Source of the DNA: Ornithodoros turicata
Taxonomy: Eukaryota; Arthropoda; Arachnida; Ixodida; Argasidae
Reading direction: 5' to 3'
NCBI RefSeq assembly: GCF_037126465.1
Contig: NW_026999320.1
Span: 2,790,001 to 2,854,000, forward strand
DNA length: 64,000 bases
Positions 45,646-56,911 of this stretch are shown piece after piece. The notes beneath the pieces are model-generated. The model was not told the DNA's origin. It searched no databases and worked only from the letters and a program-made list of their open reading frames with translations. Position numbers and translations under genes: made by a program. The first letter of the stretch is position 1. Every line of letters starts with the position of its first letter.

Positions 45646-47389
45646 AATGACAATATATATCTCAGGAGTCACAATGTACAGGTACACTATGTAAATTTGT
45701 TGCACCCAATTTTCATACATGCTGAATTTTAAATTTTTGTTTTGCTGCCTATGTGTTAAGTATATTACAAATTGCTTAATTCAAACAACACTTAATTTCG
45801 AGCTTTTTGCTCCCATCTAAGCTATTCCTATCCTGAAGGAACCGACACTTCGACACCATTCAGTAGGTTTCACTCTGGCATGCCCTGCCACTGCAAATTT
45901 CCTGCATTGAAATCATTCAAACTGTGTCATCATCTTAAATACGTCAATATTTTTGCAGGCAGTTGACATGCTGGAGGACACTTCTGATGTAGCTAAGGCA
46001 ACTACAGAGAGTTCCAAGAGGCCGAAGGTAAACCTACAGCTGCATGAATCTGATCAACAGTAGTGCATTCTCGAGAAATAATTTTCTTCTTATAGCGTAT
46101 ATGTGCATGCCTATTAAGTAAAACAATGATCACAGTTCCCCAACAAGTTTTAATTCCTGAGGCTGTATACTGTAGAGGTGGGTTAGATCTACAACAGTTA
46201 ATACAAGGTATTATATACTATGAATACCTTTAAAAATCTCATGTGACACATATGCTTTAACTTTTTGGAGGTGCTGCGGTGATCGAAGTTTGTGGGCACT
46301 GCTCAGGTTTTGCACCCATTTCTTGAGTATGTCGAGGCAGCTGTGACGGAGAGAACATTGGTTAGGATGCAACTAGTTAAAAATAAATATGTTGTTTAGT
46401 AAGAGCATTGCATAAATGTTTAAAACATCAGTTTAAAACAGAATTTACAATACCGATAATTTTTAAAAATTTCAACGTGTAAACGCTGTTCTAAAAAGAA
46501 TTATAGCTTCATCACCAAGACACAATGCTGGGTGAAGGGGCCTAAGGTGTATATAAAACTCTCTCAATTGATGTGTTTCATGATGTGAAAATGTGCATGC
46601 ACTGAGGTGGTTCTTCCCCGTAAAGTAGGAACCCGTGGATGAGGAACATGACACTTATCTGTAAGCTCGATCGCATCAAACTGCACAGACGATCTTCTGG
46701 GTAGCCCCGTGAGGAAACCTGTATTGAGAGACCACTTTTGCCTTAAACACTGCTACAAATAACACGACAAGCTACAAATTATTATTATCGCAACAAGCTG
46801 ACAACTTAGCTCAGACACAAAGGCGGTATCCAAGTCACACCACACCACCGTTACCTAGGATTCTTTGTCACAAATCAAACCGAGGCACTGAACAATACCA
46901 ATACATGAAAAAGATTGGCTCTCTTGGTCTCATTACGTCGTAATACTGAACTTGTGCGCGAAAGTGATTCAAAGAAATGACTGTGCACTTGCTTCCGTAG
47001 AGAACACCGTGTACCGTGCTATCAATGTATGCAGAAAAGCGCTCGAGTGCTCACACATATTGATGACACCACTATCAGTGTAGTGTAACATGTTCTCTCT
47101 AGCATATTATGCACTCAAACTGTATTTGCCGCAGGGTAAAATGCAAGTGTGTTCGATTGAACGATTCGGAAGAGCGATCAAACAACTTGCACCCAGTAGT
47201 GGTTTTGGGCGAAAAACGCTTCATAATTGTCAAATAAATGGACAGAATGGACGCCTACTTATTCTTTTTATTCCTTAATAAAGAATGACTCACCTGTAGA
47301 AATTTCAGCCCTGTATTCTTGCCGGTACGGTTGGTACGACCGTGATTGCAAGAAGTTGCCATGATCGCTGGGGCGACTGTTTAGGGTAC

Positions 47390-47500
47390 AGTAAGATGGC
47401 GGCCGGTTGCCGCACGCTCGCGCTCCCTATCCGCGATCCAGCCTTTCACAATCGAGATGAGTCGCAAACACTTAGCTGACAAAAACAAAGATGGCGCCGG
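47390..47500. promoter_or_regulatory. YY1-type sites in CpG-rich DNA
   Basis: AAGATGGCGGCC (47394) and AAGATGGCGCCGG (47489) sit in a CpG-rich stretch ~700 bp upstream of the CACTA gene start. A promoter role is inference. Confidence 0.3.
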
Positions 47501-48178
47501 GCTAGACTGATTCAGCCATGCGGATGGAGACGTCCGATCGGCTCGGGTTTTGTATATCTCCAAAATAATTGTTAACAATATTTGTTTTCGGTTCCGATAA
47601 AGTTCTTCTAGTTTTGGTTCTTTTTAGTTTATAATTAACTATTTTCAAACTATTTTTGATATTATTATCACAGTTCACATATTGGAAATAGGGACACCAT
47701 TGCTATTGTTATCATGCGTTCCTTTGCCCTTTTCTTGCTGCAAGCAGTGCTCATGGACATCGACTTTAAGCTTTTGACTGTGTCAACGAAGTAAGATCTG
47801 TTCAAATGTCCATAGATAGACGTCCCACGGATCATGAAATTTCTACATCCATTTAGGGACGTCCGTGGGCTAACGAAATTTCGTTGTCGAGGGCTGATCT
47901 CCGAGGGACATCGTGCGGGTGTCCCGTCTCGGACACGGATGTAAGGATCAATCTCAGATGTCCGGGAAACAATATGTTCCGTCTGGGATCAGCGCGACGC
48001 AGTATTCCGCGCAGGAATACAGAACGAGAAGGCAGGCAAACAATTCATCTGCGAGCTGCGTGGTAAACATGAATGGTAGCAACTGTGGGCAAGCTTTTCG
48101 GCCGGTGTTCTGATGTGAGTTTTGCGCAGTTTTGACGTCTATGGCTTTTCAGTGACCTAGCAAAACAAAAGCGCAGAA
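47501..48178. other. Upstream flank of the CACTA gene
   Basis: Contains a stretch rich in GGACGTCC and GACATC words (about 47815-47990), similar to 20860-21030, probably a dispersed repeat. Confidence 0.3.
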
Positions 48179-49936
48179 ATGTCTGAGCGGAAAAAGCGAA
48201 AATGCTACATGGAGCCACCATTCGTAATACCACGGCAAACTCTTCACAATCGGAGAAAAAGAGGTAAGTATTGTGGAAGTTGCACGAATCCTTGTTGTAA
48301 TTGGCGCTAAGATGTGCCGGTGTTGAAGAAGTGTACCAACCTGCGATATCCAAATTTGTAAATGTACATTCTGTGTGACGCACGCTTACCTACACAGACT
48401 TGCCCACAGCAAAGCCTGAGCCTATTTCCTAGCACAGCAAAGCTTATTTCTGGGCATTGGTCAGTGCTGATGGGTTCTCTTATCACTAGTTCGAGCTTCT
48501 GCATCAAAAACGCACTATCAAACTCAACCGAAAAGAGTAGGCATTACCTAGAATTCCGGTGTCTAGACTAATAATGATCATGGAAATATGATGAAAAGTT
48601 GAAAATTTGCATTTTTCCATTTACTTTGTAGCAGTAATGTTCCATGACTTTCCGTCTTTCTCTTTAGCTGCACACAATGCTGCAAACAACAATGCGGATG
48701 CCTCCAAGGAACTACAGCAGCCTTCCTTGGCACAGGAGATGGCTGAGCACGTTTCTGAGACAGGCACTGAGCAGGAACATGACAATCATGGGACATCACC
48801 CCCTTGTAGTGACCACAGCCCAGATCAAGAGGACAGTGTTGATCTCATGGACTCAGGCAGCACAGATGTCGGCGTTGCTGTTAGCGATGACACACTCAGT
48901 GAACACAGTGCTTTCGAAGATGATTGTGACATTGATGAGACTGCTTCTGAGCCGTATGAATCATCTCAACCTGACACTGACCCTGAAGATAGTTTTCACG
49001 AAGACCCTGAGGATGACATCATCGACATGGCTGAATTTATGGAGGAGTACTCAGAGACTCTGCCACATCAAACGACGACAAAAGCGCAAGCCCTACTACT
49101 TATTGTGACCATTGTTGTCACTGCTGGTCTCTCTAGGACTCAGGCATATGGACTTCTTAAATTGATTAATGTATTGCTCGGAGACAGGGTGCTACCAATC
49201 AGTAAGTACATGCTGTGTAAGCTATGGAATAAGAACAAAAGAGGCGTTCTGGATCTCCATTATCTGTGTGAGGCGTGTGAAGCTGTACTTGCGCAGTCAA
49301 GCAAAACAACAGATAAATCCCTGACATGTCACATATGCAGCACTAAGTATGACGTGGCAGATCTTACAGCAGCTGGTAGTTTCTTTGCCATTTTAAACAT
49401 AAAGGGTCAGCTGCAGCCACTGATGAAACGTTTTTCAGTTTCTATCCTGGAGAACACCAGGAAAATAAGTTCAAGGCTGTCATCATCAGAACTGCGTGAC
49501 ATCACTGATGGCACCTACTACAAAAATGTCCAAAAAAGCGTCAACTGCCATGACATGGACCTGACCGTTACTTTAAATAGTGATGGCTTCCAAGTTTTCA
49601 AGTCAACAACGTCATCTCTGTGGCCCATCCAACTCATGCCGAATGAACTTCCGCTACCTTCGCGCTGGTATAACATTATTGTCGCAGGCCTATGGTTTTC
49701 AAAAGCACATCCAAACATGCTACTCCTGAAGGCTTTCGTTGACAAATTCAACGATATGGGTCCAGTTCCATGGAGGAACTTCCACACCGATGAAATGATT
49801 CTGTCAACCATCCGTGCAGTGGCGTGTGTTGTTGATGCACCAGCCCGGGCCATGGTGTTAAGCCGGAAACAGTATAAAGGCTATGACGGGTGTACATGGT
49901 GTTACCACCCCGGGAAATATGTGGACGGTACACTGA
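48179..49936 (+). CDS. CACTA/EnSpm (tnp2-type) transposase gene, 5' part only
   Basis: Exon 1 (48179-48263) reads MSERKKRKCYMEPPFVIPRQ and ends AGAG|GTAAGT. Exon 2 starts at 48668 after TCTTTAG. The phase 1 junction gives R-A-A-H-N with no stop. Residues 68-163 are acidic. A C-x2-C pair (LCEACEA, about 229) and a second (LTCHIC, about 249) form a zinc-ribbon-like module. The tnp2 transposase core follows: LTVTLNSDGFQVFKS near 330 with its DG pair, NELPLPSRW, IIVAGLWFSKAHP, then VDAPARAMVL and YDGCTWCYHPGKYV. The family match stops at about 49936 (DGTLKK), where repeat DNA begins. The frame runs on to a stop at 50062-50064 through non-homologous sequence. The second half of the catalytic domain is missing, so it is a truncated gene. 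In intact elements the protein cuts CACTA ends. Confidence 0.8.
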
Positions 49937-50014
49937 AAAAAATATCGGGCTCTTTTTACAGAAAAAGCTCTGGAAAAAAAAAACGCCCAGAGCGATCTGT
50001 TTATTTGACAGAAT

Positions 50015-50210
50015 GTCTGTTCATAGTATTTACAGAAACCTTGTCAAAATTACAGAGAACTTAGTAAATGTACAGAATATCCGTACTTTTTGATTACAGA
50101 GCAATTTTACAGAATTTCTGTTCAGTGTATTTACAGAAGCACTGTGCAGATTACAGAAAACTTGGTAAAAGTACAGAATATCTGTACCTTTTTTATAATA
50201 GAGCGTTTCC
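50015..50210 (+). repeat. Two tandem ~100 bp units with TTACAGAA
   Basis: Unit 1 from about 50015 and unit 2 from about 50115 share TCTGTTCA-AGT-GTATTTACAG, ATTACAG-GAACTT-GTAAA and GTACAGAATATC-GTAC. Confidence 0.75.
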
Positions 50211-50223
50211 GCGTGGGCAGACT

Positions 50224-50393
50224 TACAGGGCTTGCCAGCTCTGGTGAAACCCTGTATTAAATGCCCATGGGGTATTGCTTTTTTTCTTTCTTCATATACA
50301 TGTACACATATCGCAATGTACCTGTATACATGTATATGAAGAAAGAAAAAAAGCAATACCCCATGGACATTTAATACAGAGGTTTCACCAGCC
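50224..50393. repeat. Foldback with ~60 bp arms
   Basis: Left arm CTCTGGTGAAACC..GGGGTATTGCTTTTTTTC, right arm GAAAAAAAGCAATACCCC..GGTTTCACCAG, loop rich in TACATG. Confidence 0.85.
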
Positions 50394-50789
50394 AGAACCG
50401 GAAAGCTCTGTAAGTATTCTGGCCACACGGAAGTTCTCGGTGAAGGTTCATATAGCCAATGGAGAACCTGAGGAGTGGAGGTTGTAAGGATCACGAGAGA
50501 CCGTTTTTGCCCTTCGCCATTGCTGCATGCCTGGGATGCCGTACACCAAAACATCCAAGGCACCGATCCAAACATGTGTGACTTTGTAGTATGCTTTGAT
50601 GCAAAACATGTGATATGCTGTGCATAAAATCGAGCTGTGAGATTACACATAGTCCAAGACTATTTTCTTTGAGGCATGCTATTAAGTGAGGATGCATTTT
50701 GCCCCAGACCACGTGACCGGATGAGCACGTTAGACTGCTTTTCCTAAGTAGAGTTCACATTGGGAATGCCGAGGGTTTTGTGGGTGTAG

Positions 50790-50871
50790 GCCAGGTACGG
50801 GACGCGTATTTCCAAACCCTGACCGATACGGGACGGCGGCGGCGGCGGCGCCTGCCTGAAACCCGGAAAAC
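50790..50871 (+). repeat. CGG-rich repeat, one of an inverted pair
   Basis: GGTACGGGACGCGTATTTCC, CTGACCGATACGGGACGG, (CGG)5 and GCCTGCCTGAAACCCGG. An inverted copy lies at 63739-63815. Confidence 0.85.
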
Positions 50872-51659
50872 GCGAGACGGTTCTGAACGGAGAAGAATAA
50901 GACGCATTTGCAGACGACAGGGGGCGAAGGCACCGAGGTGAAAACAGTGAAAACAAGGCAGTTTTTTGTTAGGTCTAGCAAGGTAGTGTAGTGTTTTGTA
51001 GTGTAGTGTAGTGTACTGTAGTGTCTGTGTTATCTAGCCTCGCCCATCTGCGTTATCTGAAGGCACCAACTTTCGCTCCTGTGGATGTGACGATCTTGAA
51101 GAGTAGCAAGCCTTCGTTATGGCTAAGAACTCTTACTACATAACAAGATGATCTTGATGCACTAGGTAAGAAGATCGCGGTTCGATACATGAACGTAGTG
51201 ATAATTGAATCAGCAGTCGTCCTTTGAATAATAAGTTGAAAAGGTCTTTCTGTATCGACGCGAATAATTAGGGAGTTTTAGTTTTGGTGTCGTCCACAAG
51301 AAATAACGCCGGCATGATACGCGAGGATATATGCCGTGCGACTATTGATATATGCGTGCAATACGCCTGCACGGCTTCGACGTCGTATCTCTTCGAATCC
51401 CTCGTTTCATCTGAAGCTTCGAGAAAGGTCACACTTAATATGCATATTTACAGTTTTGTTGAGGCTCAGAGGAAACAAGGAAGGAGGAGGCTAAAGCTGC
51501 TTTTCTGAATGGTGACGAAACTGAAACTACATACATGACTTCAGGATGTACCAGAAAGTGCTTCAAGGCATTGCAAGAGAGAATCTAGTTCTCATATCAT
51601 AGGTGCATGGCGTTTTAACTCAAGCGTTTCGTTGTGTTATTTATTTTATATTTTCCGGT
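50872..51659. other. Flank of the MULE gene, no gene recognised
   Basis: Contains a TAGTG-type microsatellite (50986-51022). A 74-codon open frame at 51284-51508 (+) has no motif. Confidence 0.3.
50986..51022 (+). repeat. (GTAGT)n microsatellite
   Basis: About seven GTAGT-type units with two substitutions. Confidence 0.8.
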
Positions 51660-51866
51660 CTAATGTCCTTGACCATGCTGTTTTGCATGGGGAACATTCA
51701 TTTTTATGCTGGAGCTCAGTGTGTGGCATCGCTTCTTTGCCTTCTTTGATACAGGCTCTTTTGGAGGTCGACCAGCTGGTATCCTCTTTGATCCCCTTGT
51801 GACTCCTTTACGCCTTCTTCCTATAGCTGTTGGCTGAACCTTGATTCTTCCACCCTTGCGTGTGCC
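51660..51866 (-). CDS. MULE gene exon 5: basic C-terminal tail
   Basis: After the acceptor CATTAG it reads GTRKGGRIKVQPTAIGRRRK, GVTRGSKRIPAGRPPKEP and ends HAKQHGQGH-stop. Multiple RRRK/KKAKK clusters suggest nuclear targeting or DNA contact; GRPP is AT-hook-like. The same tail occurs, by memory, in related tick proteins, which supports the splice join. Confidence 0.75.
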   Translation of the reverse strand, partial: GTRKGGRIKVQPTAIGRRRKGVTRGSKRIPAGRPPKEPVSKKAKKRCHTLSSSIKMNVPHAKQHGQGH

Positions 51867-54800
51867 CTAATGTACCCAAATGCATTGTCACAGTTATAGC
51901 AAAAGCCTCACATGCTGGTATTTGTAAAGAACCATATGATTTAAATACATACCTGATCAACATAATCTGGTTCGCTGAAGCCAGATGTTGATGGCTGTAC
52001 ATCTAGAGAAGGGGATGCACATGTTTGTTGGTCTGTATCATGTACCACCGGGAATTGTGTCTGTGGGTCGTCCATGCTCTCCTGGAACCCGCAGAAAAAC
52101 TCATAGGGTGGACATTTGTCACCAAGGGCTAGCCTCCCCAACTCAAGGCGATCATCAGCACTTAATGCAGGAGCGTTTGGGAACGTTCCACCATAACGCA
52201 TATGGACAATTGCCTGATGTTTGCAGAAGGCGCCCTGTTGTCCGTTTCTGCAACTGCACACTCCAGTGTCGGCCCAGACCTCGTAAGGGCATCCATCTTG
52301 TTTAGCACTTGGAACACTGTATACTTGATCGTCCAGACATACAATGTTGTCTGCTGCGCTTTCTGGCATTTTGTTGACGAGGTGGTGATACAGCAGATGA
52401 TGGGCAGCGACTCTGCTGTTTGCATGTTTTAGTATTCGTCCTTCAAAATATTTTTCCCATACAGTACTGATGAAGTCGACAAGGGCAACAGCATTGAAGG
52501 CTTTTGTACGATTCAGAATGATGTCTTTTAAAATCCGGATGCATGCCTCTGCAAAATTATCTGTATTATGTCCTCGGATTGTAGTGGTGCTCCTGAAAAA
52601 CATCACCCATTCCTCCTTTTTTTCAAACATAGCTCTGAATCTTGCAGTATATCCTAGATGAGACAGACCATGAAGATTCACTGTTGCTGCTTCCAGCTCC
52701 TCTTCAGAGTTTGCATAGAGAACCTAGAGCGCGAAAAAAAAAAAAGAAATCAAACTGTGCATGCTTACACTGTCCATGTGCAACTTTGCAAAAATTAGTG
52801 GTTAGAATAATTTTGTATATGTTAAGAGACTATTTTCATATCCAAACTTCATGGTTACATATTGGTATTGCATGCTTTCCGCAACAACTCACTGTATGCC
52901 CTCCTACTATAATCCTGGGCGGCAATGTGTTTTCATGAGCCAAGTGACCAAACGTGACGTTATTGCAGAAGCCTCAATGAAGGCTGTACTGTGCTAGCGA
53001 CTGCTACTCAACCTCAATCCCAGGCATCTAAAATTTAGCAGATGTGGTACAAAAATGCTCAAGACATTATTGTAGTCCATAGCAAATATTTTATGATGGG
53101 CTACAATATCGGAGCCATCCATGGTGTATCCGTTAATCTTGATACGTAACTCTTTGATTACGAGGGTAAGGGTTAAGGAGAACACAAATATAGCATGTGC
53201 TTTTATTTTTATTTTTTTCAAAAATTGTTCAGTTGTTATGATTGCAGGCATTTTGAAAGTTGCTTTCGACTTTCAAAACGCCTGCATCATCGATCTTGAG
53301 TGTAATCAGACCAAAAGAATGTTTGTAGAGTCCTGGCATATACAATCCACACCTGGAAACCTTAACCGATCTGTTGGAGCATTACCCAGCATATACATCA
53401 GCGGCCTCCGTCACGTGACTGAAAAACAATCCGACGAATCACGAAATTCGAACCACGGCAAGGACGCTGCTGCCAACAGCCACTACAGTCACCACTGAGG
53501 AAGGAGCCGAACTGGCTCCGAAACGTTGGGGAGCCCCATCCTGTACATTGGTTGGAGATTTTCGTTACTATCATCTTATAGTTTTGTTTGATGTGCCAAT
53601 AGGTGTGTTGTGGTTAGCATATTTCTCCTCACTTTCTTACAGCATAATGTTCTTGAAATACTCAGGTATAGAGCAGAGGCATTTGAGCTGAAAGTACTAT
53701 GCTCATGGCATCATTGTACAGTCGACCCGCGTTTATCCGGACGGCTTCGTTTCCTGTGAAAACGTCCGGATAGCGGGGAAACCGGATAAGTGAAACACGA
53801 AAATCCAGAGTGATCCTAAAAGGACGCCTTTGTTGACCATTACACGGAAAACTATTCATTGTCATATGTTTCATTCTAATACACGCATCCAGTTCTTGCA
53901 AACCTTTGCTAATGGCATTGACTTACGAAATATTGTTCTGTTGCACGAAAAAAAAAAAAAATAGCGCTGTTCTCACATCATCTCCCACCACCACACACTC
54001 ACCATAGTTTTCGCGCTCTATGGTCTTTGTTGCCTTTGTGCCATTAAACCCATAATATCTCTCTCTCTCTGTTCTCAGTACCGCTCGTGCATTTCCTAGC
54101 GTCACAGCTGGTGCAGCCACGCTTTCATCATCAGATTCTTTATGAACACTATCGGAAACGACGACACTGACGATGTCGTCATCTGTGATTGCAGCGCAGG
54201 GGTCCTCGTTGCGGACCTTCTCAGTCTGAAATGACCAGACTGCTCAGTGGATTACTTTGTGTAACGTGCATAGTTGGAAAGAGAGAAAATTCTTCCTAGC
54301 AACACCGTCTTTGTGTCAGTAAAAAGGAGGCCACGACCACGGTCCTCGACCTCTCTTGACTAGGTGTGGGCCAAGTGTCATTCGTGGACAATGACCGGAT
54401 AACTGAAGCTGGTTGTTGGGTATTAGTCACTTTTGTTCCCTGGAATTCTCGTCCGAGTCCGGAAGCTGAAGTCCGAATAAACGAGGGCGAAATACATGGG
54501 GAGAAATCCGTCCGCATACTTTTTTGACCGGATAGCGCAGTATTCGGATAAACGTGGGTCGACTGTATTTGGAAGTATTTTTAGGTGTCTTGATTGTTCA
54601 AAATATACACCTGAAAAATGTGGTATTTTGTTAGATGCAAACTAAATATTTTTCCTTTTTTTTTCTTTTTTGTGCCTGATACACATGCAGTCCAATTGTT
54701 CGTATTTTGTGTTCTCTGTTCTGCAGACAGGCTATTATGAGGAGAAGGGAGCGGGCTATTATGTTGAGACAGCACACTAAAAAAGTACATGACCAAAAGC

Positions 54801-56911
54801 ATAATTACATTACTTATCTAGACTACAGGTACCACTGGTAGGTTTTATTATTTTTCTACATACCTCTAGTCCCCCGAAGCAGTTAGGATAATGTTGCTGT
54901 AGCAATCTAAATGCTTCACAGTACCCCTGAGTACTTTGAGAGTTATGGATGATGGCAGCTATGGGCACAGCTCCAGCATTTGTGGCTACCAGAAACAGGG
55001 TGGTTGTGCTGTGTGTTGCATCACAGGCGGAAGTAGAGTCAATAAAAATGATTTCCCCTGATGCTTGCAGTCTGTGTGCTCTTTTCATGATAGGTGTAAT
55101 GATGAGTACTGCCCAGAGACTGTTATCTGAAGATCTTGCTGTGTGTACTAATATACCTGCAAAATCATTGTGAATTATTGCTTCTACATTTGCAGAGCAT
55201 GTTTTCCAGTTACACAGTCTTCAGATACCGCACACTTATTACCAGTGTAGAGAAAAGTGCACTGTAATAGCAAGCATAAGCGTCATGGTAGACCTACTAC
55301 TGGTCACAAAAGGGTAAAAGTATACGCCTGCCTTATTGTACATGTATTATAACTAGAAACCTTCACGCAGCTGTGATAAAGGTACTGCTGAATAGCATAT
55401 GAATCATTGAAAAAATTACACGGCAAAATCTGTAAAAATACAGATGTAAATGAATTATGGTTTGAGCAAACATACTTCTGCAATGATGGGGGACCAGTTT
55501 AGCATATGCTCCCTATGACAAGTGTACTGCACAATAGCCAATTGGCATGTAGTCTGAACCTACCTACCTTGTTCAGCATAGAGCAGAACTTTACTCTTCA
55601 GCTTCTCCAAGGGATCCACAGTAGTGCCAAAGTGGTCTCTACGCCACACATCATGCCAGTGGTAAACAGTTCTTGGCATAGGGTTAAGTGAACTGTTTGC
55701 CAACAATAGTGGACCATTGTCCTCCATGTTCAACTTGCTCTCGTGGAGCTTAATTGCTTCTGCAGGAGTAAGCCCATCATCAAAGTATGACAAAAACTTG
55801 GCTTTCGTCTCGGGCTCACATCGAAGCTGACGGAGAGCATCGGCACACTCTGTGCTGTGGTTGTGTGAGGGCAAGAGCTTTATCACTCCAGCTAGAACCG
55901 GGTTGCTTCGAAGAAATGCATCCGTCTTTTGAGTCTTCTTCGTAACCACCTTGATTTTTATATCAATTGTTGCCTGGCAACGTGTTGCTCTGCTTTTTTC
56001 ACTTTTGTTTTTCTCGTTATGCTGGCATTTCCAGATTTTATGGAACACCATTCTGTAAAAGGAAAGGGAAAGAGAAAATTTGTAGTTCACACTATTATGC
56101 GTACTGCCTACATTGGGACATATTTTGCCATTCTGCCATGATTACACACATTTTTGTGAGTCTTGTCTCCACTGTCCCAGGACTGAATACCTGTGGGGCC
56201 GACTGGCTCCCGTTAGCAAGGTGCACATTTTTCTTTTTCTTATAGATTGTATTGTTGCTGCATATCTTGCTCTTTAGCAATTGCAAGCCAGTTTAACTAG
56301 GCCCTTGTCTCTTAAAATGTTTTGCAATACTGCTGTTTCTCTCTGCCTGTTGCCCTCCTGAACCTGTGCGATCCACTGTTATCTTACATACATCTGCATA
56401 CGATCTTACATACATTTCGAACCCTTTTTGTCGTTGATTATTAGTTCTGTTTCGTGGAAGTTCAATTCAACGAAATGCGTTCGCCTTCCGCTCACTATCA
56501 AGGTTTCCTTATCCGTCGAACGCAAATTCGTATACTGCTGCTGTTTTAAGAAAGCAGAACTCGACAACAGTCTGAAACAAACGTGCGCTCATGCGACAGA
56601 AACATCGCGTTCAGAATGGACCAAGTCGTTTTCCTCGTGCATCTTCCGTTTCATTCCTACCTTGAACGCTCACCGTACGGCTTGGAGACTTTGTACACGA
56701 TCCACGAGGTGTTGGTCCGTATTCTGTACTGTCGAAGCCATTCAGTTGCGTCCGCTTCATTGTTCAAATCCGCACGGAAAACTTGCAGTTCTTCTGTGCT
56801 GAGATTTTCGTCTTGTACGCAGGTGAACGTTTTACCCTCAGTCATCGCAGGAGCTAAAATGACGCAAAGTGCAAAACTGAGGGCGGCATACATCAAACAA
56901 GGTGCGCTCAT
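51660..56911 (-). CDS. MULE-type transposase/SWIM gene, five exons
   Basis: Exons (minus strand, 5' to 3'): 56911-56661, 56052-55568, 55156-54864, 52723-51953, 51866-51660. All introns are GT-AG and the phases (2, 1, 0, 0) match. The spliced frame is 669 codons with no stop before TAG at 51660-51662. Order: N-terminal region; C-C-H-H zinc finger of FLYWCH type (C93, C109, H147, H149); first catalytic Asp in IIFIDSTSACD (about 285); helical part with TDNFAEA; SWIM finger (about 499-512); basic tail. Mutator-like transposases carry this series. The block expected between exons 3 and 4, with the second catalytic Asp and a C-x-FH motif, was not found in the 2.1 kb intron, which holds a Tigger element and a Penelope relic. 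It is therefore either an inactive transposase or a repurposed gene. The start is the first ATG in the exon; ATG 56845 (MTEGK) is an alternative. Confidence 0.8.
51953..52723 (-). CDS. MULE gene exon 4: transposase C-terminal helices and SWIM finger
   Basis: Acceptor CGCTCTAG, donor GATCAG|GTATGT. Contains STTTIRGHNTDNFAEACIRI, where the Glu of FAEA is the likely third catalytic residue, then WEKYFEGRILKHANSR. The SWIM motif is VCSCRNGQQGAFCKHQAIVH (C-x-C-x8-C-x-H). SWIM fingers typically follow the MULE catalytic core. Confidence 0.8.
53245..53286. repeat. 42 bp hairpin
   Basis: GCAGGCATTTTGAAAGT and ACTTTCAAAACGCCTGC pair around TGCTTTCG, one mismatch. Confidence 0.8.
53445..53572 (+). mobile_element. 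Penelope-like element end, solo copy
   Basis: GAAATTCGAACCACGGCAAG, then the hammerhead-like core and TTGGTTGGAGATTTTCG, about 90% like each arm of 16575-16875. It lies in intron 3 of the MULE gene. Confidence 0.7.
53491..53531 (+). ncRNA. Hammerhead-ribozyme-like core, decayed stem I
   Basis: CTGAGGA, perfect GGAGCC/GGCTCC stem II, GAAA and CGTT are kept. Stem I (ACCA with GGGG) has lost its outer pairs compared with the 16791 copy. Confidence 0.4.
53719..54565. mobile_element. Tigger/pogo-like element (847 bp), internally deleted
   Basis: Inverted ends CAGTCGACCC-CGTTTATCCG, each flanked by TA (53717-53718 and 54566-54567). TA duplication and CAGT..ATCCGGA ends are typical of pogo/Tigger. 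It sits in intron 3 of the MULE gene. Confidence 0.85.
54049..54222 (-). pseudogene. C-terminal remnant of Tigger-type transposase
   Basis: Inside the element, minus strand: NEDPCAAITDDDIVSVV, then ESDDESVAAPAVTLGNARAV. The acidic DDDIV..ESDDE stretch before a short P-x-VT-L-x-A helix is the usual tail of CENP-B-like Tigger transposases. The catalytic domain is deleted. Confidence 0.6.
54864..55156 (-). CDS. MULE gene exon 3: first catalytic strand
   Basis: Acceptor TTTTGCAG, donor CTAGAG|GTATGT. Reads SSDNSLWAVLIITPIMKRAH, SGEIIFIDSTSACDATH and AGAVPIAAIIHNSQST. The Asp in FIDST is in the position of the first catalytic residue of the RNase-H-like fold. Confidence 0.8.
55568..56052 (-). CDS. 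MULE gene exon 2: FLYWCH-like zinc finger
   Basis: Acceptor TTTTACAG, donor GAACAAG|GTAGGT. Contains MVFHKIWKCQHNEKN, ATRCQATIDIKIK and IKLLPSHNHSTECADALRQL, giving spacing C-x15-C-x37-H-x-H. Then FDDGLTPAEAIKLHESKLN. Phase 1 at its end joins exon 3 exactly. Confidence 0.8.
56661..56911 (-). CDS. MULE gene exon 1
   Basis: The first ATG gives a hydrophobic stretch (MYAALSFALCVILAPA) that looks like an accidental signal-type sequence. MTEGKTFTCVQDENLSTEEL begins at 56845 and is the more family-like start. Ends GERSR over a TCAAG|GTAGGA donor, phase 2, matching exon 2. A TTTTAG acceptor-like site just before MTEGK leaves room for another 5' exon. Confidence 0.6.

Larger units (their letters stand above)
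43561..47389. other. Stretch with repeats and one exon-like block
   Basis: An exon-like block at 45959-46027 (TTTTTGCAG acceptor, GTAAAC donor, 23 open codons ending in a basic SSKRPK) stands alone. GAAGATGGCGGC near 44200 is a YY1-type word. Otherwise no gene was recognised. Confidence 0.3.
49937..50789. other. Repeat insertion truncating the CACTA gene
   Basis: Holds the TTACAGAA tandem repeat and a foldback, then unassigned sequence. No continuation of the transposase was found downstream. Confidence 0.5.

Noticed and set aside
52994..53251. Minus-strand frame with KINGYTMDGSDIVAHHKIFA resembling a reverse transcriptase YADD region
   Set aside because: The FAMDY reading lacks the double Asp and no other RT block is nearby, so the likeness is too weak.
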